Positions 58,153 to 64,000 of a stretch of DNA of 64,000 nt are shown one piece after another (positions within the stretch are counted from its first letter, which is position 1; every line of letters begins with the position of its first letter). This DNA comes from Perca fluviatilis (lineage: Eukaryota > Chordata > Actinopteri > Perciformes > Percidae): the NCBI RefSeq assembly GCF_010015445.1, contig NC_053133.1, positions 7,906,809-7,970,808 on the forward strand. The letters are read 5' to 3'. A program made the position numbers and the translations under genes. A model generated the notes under the pieces. It made no database searches. It was given only the letters and a program-made list of their open reading frames with translations, and had not been told where the DNA came from.

Positions 58153-58990
58153 TCAAGATCCTTTAAGTTGCATTAAAGGTGCATTCTGGCTCCTTTGCCC
58201 TGGTCAGTGCTGCGAGACATAACGGAGCTGTAGCTACAACTACTACAACTACTCTTTTTTTTGTATTTTGTTTGGAAGACAAAATGGCCCTCAGTCACAA
58301 ACACTGTGTATGCACAAATCTGTGCTTAAACCACGCGTATGAACGTTGTACGCACAAATACGGGAATCCTCAATATTTTCTTACCCGAATTGGTTCGAAC
58401 AGGTGTAGTATGCACAAATTATGAAAAAGGCCCAGCTGTCTTAGAAAATGTAAACACACACCTTTTTAACTAAATGCATAGCTTCTTCAAACTACATTCA
58501 TTAAAAAAAAGAATTAAATGGACAACAATATTAAAAACTGTTAATTTACAAATGCAGTCAGCCAAATGTATTACACAGCTATGCAATTGTTGCCATTTCA
58601 TCCTCATCAATCATTGACAGGGTGCCGTTCATCAGCATGTACTGCCCTGCGCTGCAGTGACACAGAGACGGTTCAAATCGGCAACGTTTCTCTTTAATGT
58701 CAGACCGTTCCTTTTTTACCTAAGCTACAGTCCGTATCTCAGGAGACACAACGTTGACTGCCTCAGTTATTGCAGCCCAAGCCTCGTTTTTTTTTATATA
58801 CCATCCTCACTCCCTAGGAAACACTATTGGAGTGTGTGCTTCACCTCGGACACTTTTGTTTAAATTTTGTGATATTATTTTGCTTCACTGCTTTCTCATG
58901 CAGGACTCCACGATGTCCTAGATGAGAAACTTCTAGGCCAACACATTCCTTATAAAGAGAAATGGGGGCATGATGTCAGTATCCTGATTG
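58153..58990. other. Gene-free stretch
   Basis: No gene recognised. 58,290-58,430 has ATGCACAAATCTGTGC, GTACGCACAAATACGGG and GTATGCACAAATTATG, a repeated ACGCACAAA word seen in some fish DNA elements; ends not found. Confidence 0.35.
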
Positions 58991-59475
58991 TCAGGGCCCC
59001 AAGGCTTTGGAATAGCTTGTTGGCAAAACTCCTTTGAATATGTTGAAATGTTAGGTAACCCTTTACTTGAAGGTGTCTACATAAGAGAGACATGACACTG
59101 TTATGAACACATGACACTGTCATGACACAGAATGACACTAAAAGAAGCGTTATGTCATAAACGTTTACAGTTTCATGTCACTCTTATGTAGATACCTTCA
59201 AGTAAAGTGTAACCAAATGTTATTTAGTGTATTTTCCCTTTTGTTCTGTGTGTTCTTAAGGTGTGATTTCATTGATGCTTGTGTAATCTGGTGTTGTACT
59301 CACACTTCCTTATGCTTTTACATGTTTTGCCCAAGCGGGCTTTACTAATCCCATCCCACTCATTAAAGCCCATTGTGTTTTGTTTAACCAGTAGACCCCA
59401 AGTAGAACATGGCTCTTTTCTTTCAGAACTGAAAACCAATTTGTTTAAAAAAAGGCTAATCCATTTCTGACGGCT
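58975..59475 (+). pseudogene. Possible LINE RT C-terminal remnant
   Basis: 58,984-59,037 reads ILIVRAPRLWNSLLAKLL and stop. APRLWNSL is a signature near the C-terminus of L2/CR1/Rex1-type reverse transcriptases. 59,417-59,470 reads SFLSELKTNLFKKRL, like the LKT-LF block normally a few residues further on. Between them lie a 161-bp MITE and about 195 bp of other sequence. Short and broken, so a weak call. Confidence 0.35.
59054..59214. mobile_element. 161-bp hairpin MITE with 8-bp duplication
   Basis: Left end GGTAACCCTTTACTTGAAGG and inverted right end GGTTACACTTTACTTGAAGG, with the inverted match running about 47 bp per arm. AAATGTTA lies directly outside both ends (59,046-59,053 and 59,215-59,222), a perfect 8-bp duplication as made by hAT-type transposases. 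Most of the element can fold back on itself. Confidence 0.9.
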
Positions 59476-60939
59476 CTGCTTATTCTTCCAGTATAGTAGG
59501 ACCCCGGGTCCCTTTTTTCTGTGTGTGTGTGTGTGTGTTAAAGAGAAAGCTTCTACCCCACAGCCTTTGCCAAATCCATTTTACTTCACACAGAAGTTAA
59601 TTTATTAAATCTTTAATAGGCCCTTTTATTATGTATGCTTATGAAAGCCATAATAGAGATGTAAGGTAATGAAATTCTGCTTTCTTAAAAAGCTCATGAA
59701 TCTTCATAGCTGTACTATTTCAAAGAAAACTTGTTCCAGTTGAATCAGATGTTTTATTTACAGAAACAAAAAACAAAAAAGTTAATTCCGTTTAATTAAC
59801 TAAATATGATTTATCTCGCTTCCCCCATCTTCCAACATACCCATTATAAAGATACAGTATGGTTCGGTAGCATATTAATTAACAAAGGTAATGCTGGAGT
59901 TGTGGTTTCTGGCTTTCTCACAGGTGTAAAAAAGCACAGTGGGGCTACACTGAAACTTACTTGAGATGATACTTTACGGACTGATCAAACCTTCTCTCAA
60001 AAGGCCTCGAATGGACCAAAATAGCTCCAATATGATGTGTGCTGGAATTGGAGGAGAGGTGGTGTAGCATAATAGGAAGTTTTCATAGAGGAGAGTTGGT
60101 GTGCTGATAAGTGGCAGATAGAGGTTTTACACTTGGCCGGAGCATATCGGTAATAGCTCCAGGAGCAGCAGTGTATTGACTCCAGTCAAGGAGATGGAGG
60201 GAAAAGGGAGGGAAAGAGGAAACATTTCTGTCTGCGGTTTGAAGAGGGTGACTCCCAGCTCTGGAAGAGTGCAGGTCCACAGGGAGGAGTATCTGCCATG
60301 GAACAGATGTCCCAGTCACAGAGGCTGCAATTACACCTCCCCATTTTTCTTTTTCTTTTTTTGGGCAGGTGGAGGATGTTGGTGTAGGTGAAGATAGCAC
60401 TCTGGTGCATTCGTAGATTCATTCAAGTTAACGCAGTTCAGTTAAAAGTGAAACAACAACAAAACTTGCCCTTTTCAGCGTGTAACGTTAGCTCGCTAGC
60501 TTGAAGTTTGTTGTTGTTGTCCTGTAGCGAAGGGAATTTGAGAACCGCAACACACAGACAGGATTTATCCTGGAAATGTACTTCCGTTGATCCAGATTAA
60601 CCTCAAGCAGATTCACCTGACGCATTATGTGAGGATATGTACATTATGTTATAGGAAGTTGCCTCATAAACAAAACACTCAAAAGCCTAAAAAGTAACTT
60701 AGGTAAAGAGAAAAATGACGATATCACAGTCATTTGTAGCTGTCTGATACAGGATATGATCCCCCACTTAATCAGTATTGGAGGTTTATACAGTAAGACC
60801 CCTGCAGTTACATGGGGGCGTTTAGATGTACAGTACAAAAGGTTATACTGTAATCATACGACGAGTGTGAGAAGTCTTCCTCGTTGGTGGGTCGACCTGT
60901 TCGATGTTCACTTTCCTCATAGCAAGGAGGTAAGTAAGG
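59476..60939. other. Gene-free stretch
   Basis: No gene recognised. GT run at 59,521-59,538. 60,558-60,597 contains TTATCCTGGAAATGTACTTC, shared with 24,103-24,139. CT-rich run near 60,344-60,362. Frames on both strands at 60,083-60,422 show no family pattern. Confidence 0.45.
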
Positions 60940-61023
60940 GGCTGGACATGTGGACGCGCTGACAGTGTTGTTGTCGTCACTTACAATTCCTAATGGGGGA
61001 GACAGAAACTACACACTATAGCT
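60940..61023 (-). mobile_element. Family W MITE, reverse terminal fragment
   Basis: Reverse complement of the left end of family W: GGGGGAGACAGAAACTAC and CACTATAGCT followed by TTAA at 61024-61027. Upstream, ACATGTGGACGCGCTGACAG weakly continues the match. Confidence 0.65.
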
Positions 61024-61027
61024 TTAA

Positions 61028-61200
61028 ATACATAAAAAAACAAAGTGTAAATACAAACAGTCTAGCAGTCTATTTCCAGTGTTTATGCTAAGCTAAACTA
61101 GCTGTCTCCCGACTGTAGCTCCATATTTAACCCTTAGCTCAGGGAACCCCTTTACCCCTTTCACTTGTATTTTACGTTCTCAAAAAGGTTAAGCAGAACT
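61028..61200. repeat. Fragment of dispersed repeat seen at 13.1-13.3 kb
   Basis: TTTATGCTAAGCTAAACTAG and the surrounding CAGTCTATTTCCAGTG resemble 13,315-13,345. Confidence 0.45.
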
Positions 61201-61204
61201 AAAT

Positions 61205-61445
61205 CAATATTAAAGCTGCAAGCAGCAATGAACAGGGTCCCTCACACCTTCCTGTACGTCGGGGTTACTGCCGAAATGTTTGAAGCAGCCATGCATTTGT
61301 GCGACCATCCGACACTGTGCACATGAGTTAGACTTTATTTCCTAAATGTACATTTCAGTGACACAGGGGACACGAACGGGACATGAACCTGGGACTCCTG
61401 GATGAAGGTCCAGTGTTGTTTGACCCATCCACCACCTCAACCAAC
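61205..61445 (-). repeat. Dispersed repeat with tRNA-like segment
   Basis: 61,212-61,245 reads AAAGCTGCAAGCAGCAATGA, a phrase common in teleost repeats. On the minus strand, 61,371-61,445 resembles an eroded tRNA: an A-box-like TGGTGGATGGG, then CCAGGAGTCCC and a B-box-like GGTTCATGTCC. It could be a SINE head; no target duplication was found. Confidence 0.35.
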
Positions 61446-61472
61446 CTCCTTATGCAGATTTTCAGTCTTTAA

Positions 61473-62160
61473 AGTGCCCATATTATGAAAAAATCACTTT
61501 TTCTGGGATTTGGGGTGTTCTTTTGTGTCTCTGGTGCTTCCACACACATACAAACTTTGAAAACAATCCATCCATGCTGTTTTGAGTGAGATACGGTTTC
61601 TGAATGTGTCCTGCCTTCAGTCTCCTAGTGAGCTGTTCAAAATCGGCTCGGACTGTGACGTCACAGTCCGAAATGAGCTGGCTAACCACAACCGTTAGCT
61701 CGTAGCTAACGGTTAGCATGCTAACGCTAGCATGCTACGTTGTTCTCAATAGCAAAGCACTGCTACAACACACACAAGTTCACCATAATCTCCAAAATAA
61801 CTACTTACATGTGCACCCTCATTTAGAAGTCTCCCAGCTAATCCTGCCTTGTAACTGACCAAAGTTGGAGAAACAGGCTTTATTTTACTGTCTCTAGAGT
61901 TAGCTAGCTGACATGCTTTACATCTGAGCTACTGAGCATGTGCGAGTGCAATCAAAGATAGTAGTGAAGAAGAAGAAGAAAAGAGGTCTCACTCTGTAGC
62001 TAAAACAGAAACCAGGTGAAAAGAGGATCTGCAGCAGTGAAAGAGAGCTGTGCAGTACAACAAAAATATGGTGTTTTTAGAAAATTAAACCATGTAAACC
62101 TATTCTGGTACAACCTTAAAATACAGTTATGAACCTGAAAATGAGCATAAAATGGGCGCT
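61473..62160 (-). mobile_element. TTAA-flanked MITE, family Y, copy 2
   Basis: A 688-bp element between TTAA at 61469-61472 and 62161-62164. Ends AGTGCCCATATTATG and, from the right, AGCGCCCAT. It runs opposite to the copy at 26,968-27,608 and matches it throughout, including the trinucleotide run (GAA here, 61,968-61,981) and the CTAGCATGCTA / GCTAACGCTAGC palindromic words. Confidence 0.9.
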
Positions 62161-62164
62161 TTAA

Positions 62165-64000
62165 TACTGCTCGCTGCCATTGTCGCTCTTAATACTGCGT
62201 CGTATTACAGCGCCACGGTCGATCTATTGCTATACCCGGTGCATTCCATACAGACGCTAAAGGGTGATTTTTGCATTTTGCGTCGGTATCTGACACTGAG
62301 AGCCACCGACGAAGCGTCAGTATGTGATGAGTTGGGATTGAGAACGGATTGGGCCTGGCCTAGACTCTTAATAAGCATTAGACATTTTGGGCAGAGTGAA
62401 TAATGTTACTTCCTGTTTCATGTCAAAACGCGCAAAATGGCCACTAAACTACGTATTCGACGAAAACATAAACTTTAAATGACTTTTCATTGTTAGTCTT
62501 TAGATTGTAGTAGGTTTAGGATATACCTCCAAGTAAAGAGGGTTTGCTGTACGTCTAATGCCTACCAATTACCATTAGGCTACGTAAAATCTAAAGCAGG
62601 GGGCTTTAACTTTGAAAATTTGTAGGGCGCGCTAATGAGCCATTTTGTCACACTCAAGTTTGAAATCCATATAATATAACAAAATAAATTAAAAAAAAAG
62701 TGTCACCAGTTCTGATGCATGTGGAAATTTTGGTGAGTTTTCGAGCACCTTCAACCTCTCAAAAATGCTATTGATTAATGAACAAAGTTGATTGAACCAA
62801 AGCTAATTTCTTCTCGTCTATAAACTGGATCACTTTAGCGTTGCATACTCAAAGGTTGTGAAGATTCCAATAATCCCTCTTCAAGTTTTTACAGGTTTGA
62901 AAAGCATAAATTAGTTCATTAAACTTTTTTTTCCCCCACAAAACTGCAAACATTACAGTCAGCACTTCATCTTAGGGCCTTAAGCACACCGTCCAGAAGT
63001 GCAGCCATTTGCACTTTTTATAAGCTTTATCCCCACCTAGTTATTCTAAGATCTGCTGCTAAATTTGTCCCTCATTCCCTCTCCCTAAGCTTAAGCCGTC
63101 AGCCCAGTAATACAGCTTCAAGAGCACATCTCCTACCAACTTATTTATTTAAATATGTGTCTGCCTTTGGTTAAGGCCGCCATACTTCCAGGGTGCAGCA
63201 CAGTGTGAGACACGGAGGCAGAGATTTTGGGTTACTTCACACTGCCTAAGTCTTATCTGTAAAGCACCCTGTTGATGCAAGGCAAGGACATTTTGATTAG
63301 TAAAAATGCAACCACTAAAGATTTTACAGTATTTGTACAGATAATTACACTTTTTTTTCAATAAAAGATGAAAATATATATTTTTTTCATTATAATAAGT
63401 TATTCAAAAGCAGGAAAAATAATTGGAAACAAAAATATGGTATCAATGGTTTTATTGTCTCACAGTGAACACAGTATATCACGCTCTCTGACCTCTGACC
63501 CCGCTGAATCTCACTTAGCTCTGTAGGAGTACCATCTTATGTGATATCCCTCTTTTTCTCAGAGATTTTTTTTTTTTTTTAATAGTTCACCGAGAGTTGA
63601 AATGTTAAAATGGTGCTTCACTCATGTCTTTCATGCTGTAAGATGTGTTGGATGAGTAAAAGATCTATGCTACTTCACACAGAAATATATTTGTTCCTGC
63701 GAGAGCTAACACAATTTTCTTTGAGCACACGTATGACACCTTGTAATATTTTCCTTATCTTCACACTTCAAACACAGCTTTATCTTTCCCTAAAATGCAG
63801 AGGTGGAGTTCTTTCCATATGCCACCTGCAGACAATTGTGTTTCTGTGTTCCACATATCATGCTGTTCTTCCTGCTGTCAAAAAACGGTGAGGTGATATT
63901 TGGGTAACTGCAGGCTGTGAGGTGGAGCACCAGACTCCACCAGAGCGCCTGGAGTCAGCAAGGGGGAGGGACGTCATGATGTGTCAGCCAGCATCAAGTC
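62165..64000. other. Gene-free stretch to window end
   Basis: No gene recognised. 62,166-62,400 is CpG-richer with GGTGATTTTTGCATTTTGCG and may be repeat-derived. The remainder is AT-rich unique sequence. The frame at 63,610-63,891 has no family pattern. A T run lies at 63,568-63,581. Confidence 0.4.

Overview
This window looks like intergenic DNA from a ray-finned fish, most likely a percomorph teleost. The grounds are its repeats: a tRNA-derived SINE with a fish-type body, an RTE-clade LINE ending in short GATGG units, a Tc1 element, hAT- and Harbinger-like MITEs, many TTAA-flanked MITEs, and long GT, GA and TA microsatellites. I recognise no host protein-coding exon, tRNA, rRNA or CRISPR array. 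The species call is inference from repeat style only. Every long reading frame is either a transposon relic or a by-product of low-complexity or repeat DNA.

Layout. 1-1.98 kb is unique sequence with one possible conserved block. 1.98-4.2 kb is a stack of nested DNA elements, two of which share a single TTAA. 4.3-11.8 kb is mostly old MITEs and dispersed repeats, including a TTAA element that appears split by a solo-LTR-like insert and a stretch of corrupted homopolymer consensus. 11.8-15.4 kb is mostly unique. 15.37-15.96 kb is a 585-bp foldback element. 16-17.5 kb holds old DNA-element fragments. 17.5-26.1 kb is mixed, with a LINE tail, MITEs and a SINE with its target duplication. 26.16-31.18 kb holds two TTAA MITEs, a Tc1 copy split by another DNA element, and a further TTAA MITE. 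33.5-35.0 kb is a palindromic MITE carrying a second MITE. 35-45.7 kb is mostly unique, with a few MITEs. 45.7-48.4 kb has two TTAA MITEs and a hAT-like one. 48.4-51.7 kb is unique and may hold regulatory sequence. 51.77-52.17 kb is a Harbinger-like MITE. 52.67-54.41 kb is a 5'-truncated RTE LINE with a perfect 12-bp target duplication. 57-58.2 kb has a DNA element and three stacked LINE 3' tails. 59.05 kb is a 161-bp MITE with a perfect 8-bp duplication. 61.47-62.16 kb is the inverted partner of the MITE at 26.97 kb.

Main message. The commonest event is insertion of non-autonomous elements at TTAA: at least eleven element copies are bounded by TTAA on both sides, in nine terminus families. 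A paralogous empty site within the window (2843-2846) directly supports one of these insertions. No intact transposase or reverse transcriptase is present, so all these elements depended on enzymes encoded elsewhere. Two segments (about 11,387-11,615 and 28,500-28,590) look like damaged assembly consensus rather than biology. I found no clear new multi-gene system. The findings of most interest are the TTAA-element landscape, the foldback elements, and a few blocks that could be conserved noncoding sequence.
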